Shown here in pieces: positions 15,301 to 24,107 of a DNA stretch of 64,000 nt. Each line of letters opens with the position of its first letter. Positions within the stretch are counted from its first letter, which is position 1. The notes under the pieces are model-generated. The model did not search any database and was not told where the DNA came from. It saw only the letters and a list, made by a program, of their open reading frames with translations. A program made the position numbers and the translations under genes. Origin of the DNA: Eubacterium callanderi (GTDB lineage: Bacteria > Bacillota > Clostridia > Eubacteriales > Eubacteriaceae); assembly GCF_900142645.1 (NCBI RefSeq), contig NZ_FRBP01000005.1, positions 248,001 through 312,000 on the forward strand, given 5' to 3'.

Positions 15301-18110
15301 TACTCATGAACGAAGTTGTGCGTGACGATAAAAACGGCACTTACAAGCACAGCCCTACGGTCTACAGCTATGAAAACAGGCTGATAGCAGGCTGGCTAGA
15401 GGCCGACAGCATGGAGGACGCCCAGCAGCACAAGAATATCGCGCTGTATACAGCAGACAATTATATGGCGGGTAACGGCAAGCTTACGGTGACGCCTTAT
15501 CCGGGCAGACGAAACTATATCAGTCTCCAGCTTGGGACCGAGAATAAAAGCCTGCAAGACTGGTATAATGAGGTTTCTTTGAACATGAGCTTTGTGGAGC
15601 GTAAAACCGATGGGAATGGCGCGCCATACGATGTGTACTCTATGGCCAATCATAGATCACAAAAGCCTGAAAAGCAATATTTCTCGGGTCAGAGTATCAC
15701 CAATATATTTGTGGGGCCTTCACTGGGCAATGTGGTGAAAGGCGGAACCTATGTAAATGTAGACGGGATGCTTAAAGTGATTAACCAGTATGGCCAGGTG
15801 TATCCGGTAGAGGATACCGGGAATAATCCTTTCCAACTGCCTAAGAATACGCAGGTTTATGATATTTATTTGAATAACAGCCTAGATGTGGCTAAGCTGG
15901 TCACAGTCACCAAGGAAATCCGAACCGAAAACGGCAAAGATGTTACGGACAGTCTCATTCATGTGTATGATCTGGCGCCGGATGACAGCATTGGTCATCA
16001 TGTCAAAATCCATGGCCCCAGAACCACCCGTCTAGCAAATCGGAACATTGCCAACGTGACCGGGATGTACTACTATCACAAAGATCATCCAGACGCTCCC
16101 AATTCCGGACTGCGGCTTTTATACACGGCGGATACTGAGAGCAAGGTGATTAAAGAAGGAACTATGAGAAATGATGGTTCTTACGAGCCGGGCGAAGTGA
16201 TAGAGGCCTGCACGCTGTACCGCTGGAATGAAGGACTCAGCGCATCGGCCAAGGCCACGGCCATCGGTACGGATGAGCCTTATATCAAGAAATCCCAGGG
16301 CAGTCTGACGGCAACGGTGAAGTATGAAAACAACGGCGTGCGCGTTTTGGATGATGTGACGGTACAGATTACAGACAAACAGAATAATGTTCTTTGTGAA
16401 CAAAAGGTTGAGAAGAGACTTTATCCTGGCGAAGGCAACAGTGTAAAGATGACTTTTAAGCCGCACCAAAGCTGGCAGCCAGGCAGTGAGACCCTGTTTG
16501 CCAAGGTAACGAAGATCAGTGTTCACCCTATGTCCGCGGTGGCAGAAAACGGTGAGATAACGGAACTGGAAAGCGGTACGATACTGGACAACCCAGTGGC
16601 TGAGGGTGATATTGCCTCGACCGGGCCATATGACAAGCCTGCTGTTCTCATTGAGGCCGCGCCGGTCATAATCGATGGCAGGTACTATGGGGCCATCAAT
16701 ATCAGCAATGAGTCCATGGTGCCCGTTGAGGACGCCAAAGTTAATGTTTATAAACTGAAAAGCGGCCAGAAACAGGAGAAAAAGCCGGATTACACTTATA
16801 ATATCGGTGAGCTCAGCGAGGCTTATGGTGAGGATTATACAGAATGTAGTTATAACTTCCAGATACCGCTGGATGAGTGCTGGAAAATGGATGAAACCCA
16901 GGAGATTCTTATTGAGATCACTGCAGCCAATATGGAAGACATCGGCCCCTTTGTGACAGAAATCAAGATAGAAAATCCTAGCTTTCCGGTGCCCATGATG
17001 GTTGCCACCAGAGCCAATGACGAGACCTATGGTAGCCTTGAAGGCGACGGCTATTACATTGCGGGAGAAACCGCAACGGTGAAGGCAGAGGCCAGGGAGG
17101 GCTATCGCTTTGTTAAATGGACCGATGAAGCGGGTAATACCGTGAGCGATGCGGCTTCCTACAGCTTTAAGGTTGGCGATGAGGGTGTGAGCCTGACGGC
17201 GGTCTTTGAGGAGATCGGCAGTATTCATAAGGTTGTGCTGATTCCAGATCGAGAAGCCGACGGAGCCGATAAAGGGCTGGTGGACTCCTCGGGCGCCAAC
17301 GATATCGATGCGCTCTTAAAGAAAAGCTATACGGCCCGTCATGGACAGGAAATCACCGTTGAGGCCACGGCTTATCCGGGTTATCGCTTTAAGGAGTGGG
17401 TCGAGCTGGACACAGAAGGCACGACCGGAGCCGCTCTGAGCGGAGAGGCTTCCTATACCTTTGCGGTGGATCGGGAAATCCGGCTCATGGCAGTCTTTGT
17501 ACCGGATGTGGGTCATACTCTGTGGCTTGACGCCAGAGGCGGAGACTGTGGTACGGCCACCCTCCAGACGGATGAGGGCGGAAAAATAACCGGCGAGCTG
17601 CCAACAGCCGAAAAGACAGGCTACCGTTTTGACGGCTGGTTTGATAATATCGAAGAAGGCAGCCAGGTAACGCCCGAAACGGTATTCCAGACGGATTATA
17701 CTCTTTACGCCAGGTATACGGCCTTGCCGGATACGCAGTTTACCATTGAGGCCAGCGCGGGGAACGGCGGCAGTATCGAACCGGCAGGAAAAATAAATGT
17801 AACTCCAGGCAGCGATATGGCCTTTAAGGCGGTTCCCAAAGAGGGGTATGTGGTCAAAAACTGGAAAGTAGACGGGCAGGACACGGGCAGTACGGCAGAC
17901 AGCTACACCTTTAATAAGGTGGACAGAAACCACACCGTGGAAGTGCAGTTTCAGAAAAAGACAGACCCTCAAAAACCAGATCCTCAAAAACCAGACGGGC
18001 CGGGAACAGGTCTTACCACCCAGAACTGGGCTGTGCTTACAAGCATTCTTTTGGTGCTTATGGCAGCCTTTGGACTGGCGGTCTATCTGAAGAAAAAACG
18101 CAAAATTTAA
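12381..18110 (+). CDS. Giant multidomain surface protein with C-terminal InlB-type repeats
   Basis: 1909 residues from the ATG at 12381, which has AAGGAGAGG upstream and begins a clear signal peptide (about 1-31). The frame is open upstream to 12249, but that part overlaps the promoter. A carboxypeptidase-regulatory or Ig-like domain (VIRVTDQNGKGINGAAVTLK) lies near 270-340, and a long central region of mixed beta character follows, not assigned. The last 350 residues hold divergent InlB B-repeats (GYRFVKW, GYRFKEW, GYVVKNW) and one Listeria-Bacteroides repeat (GYRFDGWFDN, TLYARYT). A KPDPQKPDGPGTGL stalk, a membrane segment and a KKKRKI tail end it. It is probably a wall-attached adhesin; ligand unknown. 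Confidence 0.85.
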   Translation: MKNKNKILGRLLCMFLAFLMPFGTCAQVFAQAMDSGPPLKASQSALGSPGTILPQSIQLDTKNGLADITQGDTITIGQNGQATILNNGESPNQEVGPDQDKAEEDKNQPVDLMGGETMDVEVTENGNDITVTPDLPEPNIRYDAEAAAAAEGNENMEYKGTFDGTDLSAYKITPRSDATPFTSIMEEDKTESLKRYYETDVIAGDALTAAVNEADGFSRTVAEKLKNPEELAKLGVDTPTGLFKMVSESPTGDPSQDIIIVDDRTVVIRVTDQNGKGINGAAVTLKFKDKDNRDVTKNAVTGTSNGKDGFAIITDMAGTRSGFLNIEKDGYRVLTQLDADLDGGSILIHKLTPTNAKDVYVRCADLEGSDLINKPNTISLTPNTTRDLNLTVLLSGGSMNHLRMQDLRIKAKNPSSGDREFKESSKTELGEKTIQFTYTKRWAEKLLDPDTVLKAKDVLTIEETHATIKPVEINMKVKDAVVEKATWNNIKFSIVGAGGSFTIPKSVPAIGNSKLDVDFLKLPITLIIGLDGTAIFSYKADIETIIDQKEFLTSDFIPRKQEKAKTIRDKVQNAFNAKMKAFSEGKGLMTGDSESRFPIDGSHSVKVNFMAMGSGSYDWKTGYITLSTSMMVALEGKYGMTFYAIIPPSVYAGFNASASLSASGGVGIRFKPKDFINTATMSNAGLLDTIDLALGLGVYAGVGLHGLFCIEADGGILAKGTLDFRLNETDRPKNKMYPRATVDLGYNVGVTAVALFFKYHKDFLGKTWTVYDSWHLKDKETALEKAMEETTRVYQIKFEGQEEAVADNLPAASADGTLSPTEIKADKQVSEEDATPENINGLSDGADGTGFKAADATSGNSRLAYIDQDGKTYAFRIVLVKYSFLGYTYPALVYQKEKEDGNGFENQFYQIPYFGNYYYDYDFAAYTHQQEGSGKHLTALNIISGYRGYGYSDKDCAKHTISRVVQLDLTNNKILMNEVVRDDKNGTYKHSPTVYSYENRLIAGWLEADSMEDAQQHKNIALYTADNYMAGNGKLTVTPYPGRRNYISLQLGTENKSLQDWYNEVSLNMSFVERKTDGNGAPYDVYSMANHRSQKPEKQYFSGQSITNIFVGPSLGNVVKGGTYVNVDGMLKVINQYGQVYPVEDTGNNPFQLPKNTQVYDIYLNNSLDVAKLVTVTKEIRTENGKDVTDSLIHVYDLAPDDSIGHHVKIHGPRTTRLANRNIANVTGMYYYHKDHPDAPNSGLRLLYTADTESKVIKEGTMRNDGSYEPGEVIEACTLYRWNEGLSASAKATAIGTDEPYIKKSQGSLTATVKYENNGVRVLDDVTVQITDKQNNVLCEQKVEKRLYPGEGNSVKMTFKPHQSWQPGSETLFAKVTKISVHPMSAVAENGEITELESGTILDNPVAEGDIASTGPYDKPAVLIEAAPVIIDGRYYGAINISNESMVPVEDAKVNVYKLKSGQKQEKKPDYTYNIGELSEAYGEDYTECSYNFQIPLDECWKMDETQEILIEITAANMEDIGPFVTEIKIENPSFPVPMMVATRANDETYGSLEGDGYYIAGETATVKAEAREGYRFVKWTDEAGNTVSDAASYSFKVGDEGVSLTAVFEEIGSIHKVVLIPDREADGADKGLVDSSGANDIDALLKKSYTARHGQEITVEATAYPGYRFKEWVELDTEGTTGAALSGEASYTFAVDREIRLMAVFVPDVGHTLWLDARGGDCGTATLQTDEGGKITGELPTAEKTGYRFDGWFDNIEEGSQVTPETVFQTDYTLYARYTALPDTQFTIEASAGNGGSIEPAGKINVTPGSDMAFKAVPKEGYVVKNWKVDGQDTGSTADSYTFNKVDRNHTVEVQFQKKTDPQKPDPQKPDGPGTGLTTQNWAVLTSILLVLMAAFGLAVYLKKKRKI

Positions 18111-18116
18111 TGAAAC

Positions 18117-18150
18117 AAAGAGACCGGCACAATATTGTGCCGGTCTCAGA
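18117..18150. terminator. Perfect inverted repeat after giant gene
   Basis: GAGACCGGCACAAT is followed directly by its exact complement (18120-18147). No strong T-run follows, so termination may be partial. Confidence 0.6.
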
Positions 18151-18487
18151 CAATTAAAAAGTCGTCTGATTAGAGCCAGTTTTTTCTTTAAGACATAGTC
18201 TTATTAATAACAGAATACTGATATTGACGATTAAGAAAAAGATTTAAAAAAGGATCAGTACAGTCTGTGCAGATCCCTTATAAAATTATGGCCAAGGCTG
18301 AGCCGGTAAAACCCGTAAAGCCGTCCAAATAAGCTACAAATCCGGGGACTGGTTTGATGGCAGGTACCAGAGAAAGCCATGGGCAATAGAGTGAAGCATT
18401 TTTTAAAAGCCTTAAATTTTCAGAAATGTATTTTTGCGAGAATTACGTTTTAAACCAGAATGTCATTATTTTTTACCTATAGGACGT
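18151..18487. other. Intergenic region without recognised genes
   Basis: About 340 bp between the giant gene and the promoter of the next surface gene. I see no coding frame with a ribosome site and no convincing structured RNA here. Confidence 0.4.
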
Positions 18488-18524
18488 GCTTGTTGTCCTT
18501 TTGTTGTTCTTTGTCCGGTATAAT
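18488..18524 (+). promoter_or_regulatory. SARP-type direct-repeat promoter (site G)
   Basis: GCTTGTTG at 18488 and TTTTGTTG at 18499 are 11 bp apart; 12 bp later comes TATAAT at 18519-18524. It uses the TTGTTG form also seen at RR1. Confidence 0.7.
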
Positions 18525-18556
18525 CATTCTAACAGGAGGTTTCTTATGAAAGAAAA

Positions 18557-18625
18557 CACCCGGAGCTTCGTCGGAAGCTCGGTGACCTCGTGAAACAGTG
18601 AGTGAACCGCGGTAAAAGCGGTTGA
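18557..18625 (+). promoter_or_regulatory. Structured 5' leader with two hairpins
   Basis: The mRNA from site G has a leader of about 105 nt, long for this regulon. It contains CCGGAGCTTC paired with GGAAGCTCGG and then AACCGC paired with GCGGTT, directly before the AAAGGAG ribosome site. It may stabilise the mRNA or control translation. Confidence 0.45.
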
Positions 18626-18636
18626 AAGGAGTGTAT

Positions 18637-20739
18637 ATGAAAACACAGAAAATTCAGATGGGAATCACATTTATGATGGTTCTGTCCCTATTGCTTTTTA
18701 TGGGAATGTGGGCGCCCCACAGCGCCCGGGCCGAGGAAAGCCGATTGTATGTGGGAGGGGTCAATGCCAATGAGACGCCCTCGGGAGAGGGCTGGAGCTA
18801 TGACAAGGCTGCCAATGTTCTTACCTTGAGCGGTGCTAACCTTACAGTAACCGGGGATGACAGCATCGTAGCCGTCATTCTGTCCGATAAGGCGCTTACC
18901 GTTAAACTGACTGGGGAAAACAGACTGGTTCCTGACAGAGACGATAAAAAAGCCATCTACTGCGGCGGCGCGCTGACCCTCACCGGAGAGGGAAGCCTCA
19001 TGGCTCAGGCAGATACCACCAAGGAGAACGCGCAGATCATCGACACAGACTCCCTGGTCATGAACGGGACCGGCGCGCTGACCCTTGTGCCCAGCGCATC
19101 TGCAAAATCTCCCAATGAATCCTATGCAATGCAATGCCACAATGGCTACACACAGCACAGCGGACAGGTTACCATCGGAAGTGATGAAAAACGGGCCGGC
19201 GTCGGCCTGGCCGTCATATACGGCAGCTGCACTGTGGACGGAGGCAGCTTGAGTGTGTATGGAAACAACCAGTGCGTCACTGTCGGCGGCGATCTGACTA
19301 TTGACAACGCTGCCGTTTACCTTGACCGGGCAAATCCCCACAGTCCGCCAGAGACCGGCGGTGATGCGGCGCTCATCGAGCAGATCAATGGAACGCGCGG
19401 CGGCGCCCATCTCGATAAAAGTCTCCAGGGGGTCCCCCAGGTTAACAGCACCCATGCCGACGGCGTGATCAGCATTGTCAATAACGCGGATGTTACGGTT
19501 AGAGCCTCTAACCCGGTAGAAAAAGATAATGAGGATGCTTTATGCTACCTGGTGGGCCTTCAGTCGCCGGCTTTAAATCTGAGCGACGCCAGCCTGAAGC
19601 TGGACATCAGCGGATGCCGGCTGGGTGTGGGTCTTATGGCTTCAGGCTATATGGCGCAAAAGCCTCAGGCAGACTGTTATATCGACAAAGGCGCCAGTCT
19701 TGATATTAAGGTAAAAACAGGCCTGCTGGCCCAGGGGATCAATACCTTTTATGCCAGTATTGGGAAGACAGGGGCAGCGGACGTGAGTATTGACGCTCAG
19801 GCAGAGTGCCTCCAACCGTATGCGGATGCTATTGGAATGGCGGTATTGCAAAATCCGTTTTATAATGAGCTGGTGACAGGCCTCACCGTTGAAAATAAGA
19901 GCCAGCTGGACATCGGGGCTGGAGCATTGATCAACGCGGATATTCCTGAGCCAGATGAAAATGATACCCCGCAGGCCAGCACCGCTTTGTTTACAACAGG
20001 CAGCGCCGCCTTTTCCGGCGCCAACCAACTTGATCTAAACAGCCACGTCCAGGTGGGAAGCGGTTTCAGCATTGACCCGAAAGCCAGACTTAACGCAGAC
20101 GGACTGTTTAGCGCCGGCCAAGAGGGGCGGCCCGAATTTGGTGCGGTCACCATTGGGGACAGCTGCATTGTCAATGCCAAAGCCGTCAGTGTGGATAAAT
20201 CCCGAGCACCAAAGGCTTACGCGGGCAGCATATACGCCAACGGAACCCTGAACATCGGCGATGCCACTGTCAACGCCACAGCCAATGACCTGGGTATTTA
20301 CAGCTACTATGATATCAACATAAGCCCGTTGAGCAGAGACAGCCGTGTTCATGCTGCAACCACCGGAGAAGACGGCATTGCTGTGCTGGCCTTTGAAAAC
20401 AGTACTCTGAATATTGGAAAGGGAAACGCAGTCACCACCCCGGCCGGTGGCGTTGTCGGACGTATTACCGAACCCTGGGCTGGCAGCACCATTCTGCCCA
20501 AGGGACAGACCATAGCCGCGGCAGAAGTTGTCGTCGAAAAAGCAGAAACTCCAGAGCCAACACCAACGCCTACCGTGAAGCCTGCCCCAACCCCAGGCCC
20601 CACACCTACCCCGCACAATAACAACACCAACACCGGCCTGCAGAGCGCCGGAAATGGACTGTACTGGACGGCAGGACTGATCGTCGCGGCGGCTATCATC
20701 ATCGGTGTGGTGGTTTATGTAAGAAAAAGGCGCCAGTAG
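18637..20739 (+). CDS. Large cell-wall surface protein, beta-helix-like
   Basis: 700 residues from the ATG at 18637 (AAAGGAG seven bases upstream); the in-frame TTG at 18622 overlaps that site. The signal peptide is about 1-32 (ARA-EE). The body is a long series of short strands with patterns such as LTLSGANLTVTGD, ALTLTGEGSL and GTLNIGDATVNATAND, as in right-handed beta-helix or carbohydrate-binding surface proteins. A Pro/Thr stalk (about 635-660) and an NTNTGL motif precede a membrane segment and an RKRRQ tail. It is paralogous in layout to the protein at 20855. It has its own site-G promoter and a structured leader. Ligand unknown. Confidence 0.8.
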   Translation: MKTQKIQMGITFMMVLSLLLFMGMWAPHSARAEESRLYVGGVNANETPSGEGWSYDKAANVLTLSGANLTVTGDDSIVAVILSDKALTVKLTGENRLVPDRDDKKAIYCGGALTLTGEGSLMAQADTTKENAQIIDTDSLVMNGTGALTLVPSASAKSPNESYAMQCHNGYTQHSGQVTIGSDEKRAGVGLAVIYGSCTVDGGSLSVYGNNQCVTVGGDLTIDNAAVYLDRANPHSPPETGGDAALIEQINGTRGGAHLDKSLQGVPQVNSTHADGVISIVNNADVTVRASNPVEKDNEDALCYLVGLQSPALNLSDASLKLDISGCRLGVGLMASGYMAQKPQADCYIDKGASLDIKVKTGLLAQGINTFYASIGKTGAADVSIDAQAECLQPYADAIGMAVLQNPFYNELVTGLTVENKSQLDIGAGALINADIPEPDENDTPQASTALFTTGSAAFSGANQLDLNSHVQVGSGFSIDPKARLNADGLFSAGQEGRPEFGAVTIGDSCIVNAKAVSVDKSRAPKAYAGSIYANGTLNIGDATVNATANDLGIYSYYDINISPLSRDSRVHAATTGEDGIAVLAFENSTLNIGKGNAVTTPAGGVVGRITEPWAGSTILPKGQTIAAAEVVVEKAETPEPTPTPTVKPAPTPGPTPTPHNNNTNTGLQSAGNGLYWTAGLIVAAAIIIGVVVYVRKRRQ

Positions 20740-20769
20740 GGGACTGGGGAATAAAAACTTAATTTTAGA

Positions 20770-20818
20770 TTTTGCGGTTTGTTTGTTGTCCTTTTTTGGG
20801 ATACGGGTTCGTTATAAT
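20770..20818 (+). promoter_or_regulatory. SARP-type promoter (site H) with three 11-bp repeats
   Basis: TTTTGCGG at 20770, GTTTGTTG at 20781 and TTTTTTGG at 20792 follow an 11-bp period; TATAAT at 20813-20818 comes 13 bp after the last copy. Confidence 0.65.
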
Positions 20819-20854
20819 GATATGTAAATATATTGTAGCAGAAGGGAGTAAAAA

Positions 20855-22876
20855 ATGAAAAAGCTGATTTTTAAAAATCCATTGCTTTTGGTTCTCGGCC
20901 TGATATTTGCCGTGCTGCTGGCCCTGCCGTCCGGTGTTTTCGCGGAGGAAAGCGCTGCTGCTTCGCCAATTATTAAGCAACCGGCAGATATCTCGGTTTC
21001 TATCCCAAATGAGGCCGTTTTTGAAGTAGGGGTTGACCATCCGGAAAATTACACCTACCAATGGCAGTATTTTCAGGATGGAGAAGGTTTTTGGCGTGAT
21101 TATATGGGTGAAGGCGCTAAAGTACCTGTGTTAAAATTCTCAGCCACAAACATTACAATGAACACTCAGGAGGTGCGCTGTTTAGTAAAGGATAAAAGCG
21201 ATCCTGAAAAGATATACGAATCCGATAAAGCAACACTGACTTTAGATAACGTAGAGGAAATTAAAAACTATGTCATTGCAGCGGGGCAGGGCATAGCGCC
21301 GGGACAGACAAGGAATTTTGGCGGTGGAGCCATGTCCTTATCTGAGGATGGCACTATTATTACGCTGGATAATGTCGATCTGGCAGAGCGGGAGGTTCCT
21401 GTTTTGGTAGGAGATCTTCAGGGATGTCTCAATTATACCAATCTTGAAGAAACGCCAAAACCTTTGACGATTAAAGTCATTGGAAAAAATACGCTGACCA
21501 CTAATTACAGTGATGATGTTGGCAATGGCGTCAACATGATGCTTTACTTTGCCTCGGATAATATGCCGGACGTCACTGTAACGGGTGATACTCTGATCCT
21601 GAAGGGCGGTGAAATTGGCTTTAATGTGGGCGGCCGCACCGGAGGAACCAACTGTAATCTGATTATGGACGCAAATATGGAATTGGGAACAGCGTCGGAT
21701 GAGTGGAGCACGGGCATCCGGTGCCATGATTTCACCTTAAAAACAGGTAAAACCCTGAATATCAATCGAACCAACAGCGCCCTAAACGTAGGGGGAAGCG
21801 TGTCTTTAGAGCCTGGCAGCAGCCTGATCGCGCAGCTTACGCCAAAGGATGAGGGATCTGGCTTTGCTTCGGTTACCGCGGTGAGGATACAGGGAGGCTT
21901 ATTCATGAATCAAGCTGCCATGGAGATTACAGTCAACGTAGGGAAAGACTCTACGCGGTTAGCGCCGCTCACAGCGCTGGAAATAGCCGGTAACTGTGAG
22001 GAAAGCCAGGAACATCTGTACGCGGCTGGGAGCAGCCTTAAAATTAATCTGACATCTAAGGGGGATAACCCGGACCGCACGGCTCTGGGAAGTATTTCGG
22101 GCATTAACAGCACCAACAAAAAAGGAATTGATATTTTTGACAATACGGCGTTGGATATTCAGATAAATATGCCGGATGGCCTTGACGCTCTGGCTTACAA
22201 CACAGCATCTAATCTGGCATTAAAAAATGGCTCAGATATGACTGCGAATGTGCGGGCGGATGGCAGCGTCATGGGGGTTATAGCCTATGACACTATGACG
22301 GTTGATGACGCCAGCATCAATACGAGCATCGACTCGTTGAAGAAGGACAGTTTCTCTTTTGCTCTTGGAGCTCAGCACCTCAAGGTTAACCTGACAGGCC
22401 CGGATAACAAGGTGAACGCCACCACCACCCAGGGGCTGGCATTGGGCCAGTATCTGAGAGATTCTGAAGTGGCTGTTGGTTTTGATAAGACTTATCAGGC
22501 AAACCGGATCAGCCTTACGGGCAAGGCTGTATTCCGGACGCCGGCGGACACGGTCTTAAGCACTGGCAGTTTGCTGGTAAGAGCAGCGGACGAGGTAAAT
22601 AAGGAGCTGCACCAGGTTTTTGAAACCCCTTACAGCAAAGCGGATACAAGCGCTCCGGCCAAGACGGTCGTTATCGGTGTGGAAACGCCGTCCCCGACCC
22701 CGACCCCGAAGCCTGGCCCGACACCTGGCCCGACACCACAACCGTCTGTTAAAAATGGCCCGTCGACAGGGCTTTTGAAAAACGGCCCGGACCGCGCAGT
22801 CATGATGGCGTCAGGATTGTGTCTGGCAGTGGCCGCCATCGCTGTCATTTATGGGATAAAGCGAAAAAAAGATTAA
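20855..22876 (+). CDS. Large cell-wall surface protein, beta-helix-like
   Basis: 673 residues with AGAAGGGAG before the ATG. A signal peptide covers about 1-32. An Ig-like segment (YTYQWQYFQDGEG) lies near 65-100. A strand-rich body follows, with repeated NLxLxxGxxL-like turns, similar in style to the protein at 18637. The C-terminus has a Pro/Thr/Gly stalk (about 615-635), the motif GPSTGL, a membrane segment and a KRKKD tail. It is the third large wall protein in a row with the same tail type and the same promoter element, followed by a strong terminator. It is presumably displayed on the cell wall; ligand unknown. Confidence 0.8.
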   Translation: MKKLIFKNPLLLVLGLIFAVLLALPSGVFAEESAAASPIIKQPADISVSIPNEAVFEVGVDHPENYTYQWQYFQDGEGFWRDYMGEGAKVPVLKFSATNITMNTQEVRCLVKDKSDPEKIYESDKATLTLDNVEEIKNYVIAAGQGIAPGQTRNFGGGAMSLSEDGTIITLDNVDLAEREVPVLVGDLQGCLNYTNLEETPKPLTIKVIGKNTLTTNYSDDVGNGVNMMLYFASDNMPDVTVTGDTLILKGGEIGFNVGGRTGGTNCNLIMDANMELGTASDEWSTGIRCHDFTLKTGKTLNINRTNSALNVGGSVSLEPGSSLIAQLTPKDEGSGFASVTAVRIQGGLFMNQAAMEITVNVGKDSTRLAPLTALEIAGNCEESQEHLYAAGSSLKINLTSKGDNPDRTALGSISGINSTNKKGIDIFDNTALDIQINMPDGLDALAYNTASNLALKNGSDMTANVRADGSVMGVIAYDTMTVDDASINTSIDSLKKDSFSFALGAQHLKVNLTGPDNKVNATTTQGLALGQYLRDSEVAVGFDKTYQANRISLTGKAVFRTPADTVLSTGSLLVRAADEVNKELHQVFETPYSKADTSAPAKTVVIGVETPSPTPTPKPGPTPGPTPQPSVKNGPSTGLLKNGPDRAVMMASGLCLAVAAIAVIYGIKRKKD

Positions 22877-22884
22877 AAACAGAT

Positions 22885-22919
22885 CAAAAGATCGGCGCAA
22901 CTTTGCGCCGATCTTTTAG
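22885..22919 (+). terminator. Intrinsic terminator
   Basis: AAAAGATCGGCGCAA pairs with TTGCGCCGATCTTTT around a 1-2 nt loop. It ends the surface gene at 20855. Confidence 0.88.
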
Positions 22920-23011
22920 TTTGATTAAGCGACGCCGGCCAGGGCGATAAAACCTGGCTTTAAGTTTTGTGGTGTATCATTAAGTCGATTACAAGAAAAG
23001 AGGTGACAGGC

Positions 23012-24052
23012 ATGGGGACACAGCATGAAGTGACAAGGAAGCAGCCCTTGCTAAACGCAAATGGGCGGATAGGAGAGCCGGGCTGGGCAAAGCAGCTGGT
23101 GTGGGACTATAACCGTGATTGTATTGCGGCGCCCTGGTACAGGCGCAAGGAATGGGATTACTATCTGGTCGGTGACGGTCAGACCGGCGTGGCCTTTACT
23201 CTGTCGGATCTGGGCTACGCGGGCATGGCCAGCGTATCGTTCCTGAATTATATGGATTGGACAGAGCATACCGAAACCATTGTGGAACCGCTGCCAAGAG
23301 GAAAGTACGGGTTAGGCTGCTGCTCGGGAAGAGGGAGCTGCGGTGTTACGCACCCCAAAATCCGGTTGTCCTACACGGCAGAGAAGAATAAACGCCGTAT
23401 ATACTGCCGTTTCCCTGAATTTTTGGAGGGAAAAGCATTGGAGGCGGATATTGTGCTCTACGAGCCGGATATGGATACCATGTGCATTGCGACGCCCTGG
23501 GCTGAAAAGCCAACGGCCTTTTATTATAATCAGAAGATCAACTGTATGCCCGCCTGCGGCTGGGTAAAGCTTGGAGAAGAAAAACACCGTTTTACGCCGG
23601 ACAGCGCCATGGGTGTGCTGGACTGGGGAAGAGGCGTCTGGACCTATGACAATACCTGGTACTGGGGAACGGGCAGCGGGTGGCATGATGGCGAGCCCTT
23701 TGGCTTTAACCTGGGCTATGGCTTTTCGGACCGCAGCAGTGCCAGCGAGAATATGGTCTTTTACCGCAACCGTGCCCACAAGCTGGACGAGGTCACCTTT
23801 ATGATTCCCAGGAACGATGAGGGCGGCTATGCTTTTATGGAGCCTTGGTATCTGACCTCAAATGATGGCCGTTTCGTGGGAAGCTTTACTCCCAGAATGG
23901 ACCGTCAGGCCAACATCAACCTGTTGGCCGTCAGAAGTGTGCAGCACCAGGTGTTTGGCTGCTTCAGCGGAAAGGTGACTCTGGACGACGGCACCGTCCT
24001 CGACATCAGAGATTTCCTCTGCGCTGTCGAGGTGATCCACAATATGTACTGA
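23012..24052 (+). CDS. DUF2804 family protein
   Basis: 346 residues from the ATG at 23012, which has GAGGTG upstream; the frame also opens at a TTG at 22967 inside the promoter region. No signal peptide or membrane segment is seen. The protein is rich in Trp, Tyr and Gly and contains DYYLVGD, WGRGVWTYDNTWYWG and GFNLGYGF motifs typical of the DUF2804 beta-structured family, whose function is not established. It is a single gene between two terminators, with a TATCAT box at 22975-22980 that may be its -10. A TTTTGTGG lies only 2 bp from that box, the wrong spacing for the surface regulon. Confidence 0.8.
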   Translation: MGTQHEVTRKQPLLNANGRIGEPGWAKQLVWDYNRDCIAAPWYRRKEWDYYLVGDGQTGVAFTLSDLGYAGMASVSFLNYMDWTEHTETIVEPLPRGKYGLGCCSGRGSCGVTHPKIRLSYTAEKNKRRIYCRFPEFLEGKALEADIVLYEPDMDTMCIATPWAEKPTAFYYNQKINCMPACGWVKLGEEKHRFTPDSAMGVLDWGRGVWTYDNTWYWGTGSGWHDGEPFGFNLGYGFSDRSSASENMVFYRNRAHKLDEVTFMIPRNDEGGYAFMEPWYLTSNDGRFVGSFTPRMDRQANINLLAVRSVQHQVFGCFSGKVTLDDGTVLDIRDFLCAVEVIHNMY

Positions 24053-24061
24053 TGAAAAAAG

Positions 24062-24090
24062 AACCCGTATCGCCGCGATACGGGTTGAAA
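24062..24090. terminator. Bidirectional terminator
   Basis: AACCCGTATCG pairs with CGATACGGGTT between the convergent DUF2804 and 5'-nucleotidase genes. Confidence 0.85.
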
Positions 24091-24107
24091 ATTCTCCGTT
24101 TTTAATC

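Noticed and set aside
16119-17228. Long open frame on the minus strand inside the giant surface gene
   Set aside because: No ribosome site or promoter, composition unlike a protein, and fully covered by a well-supported gene; a by-product of codon bias.
20560-22750. CCNACC-type simple repeats near 20560-20620 and 22690-22740
   Set aside because: They encode Pro/Thr stalks of wall proteins, not regulatory or CRISPR repeats.
22954-22980. TTTTGTGG upstream of the DUF2804 gene
   Set aside because: It lies only 2 bp before TATCAT and has no partner 11 bp upstream, so it lacks the geometry of the regulon element.
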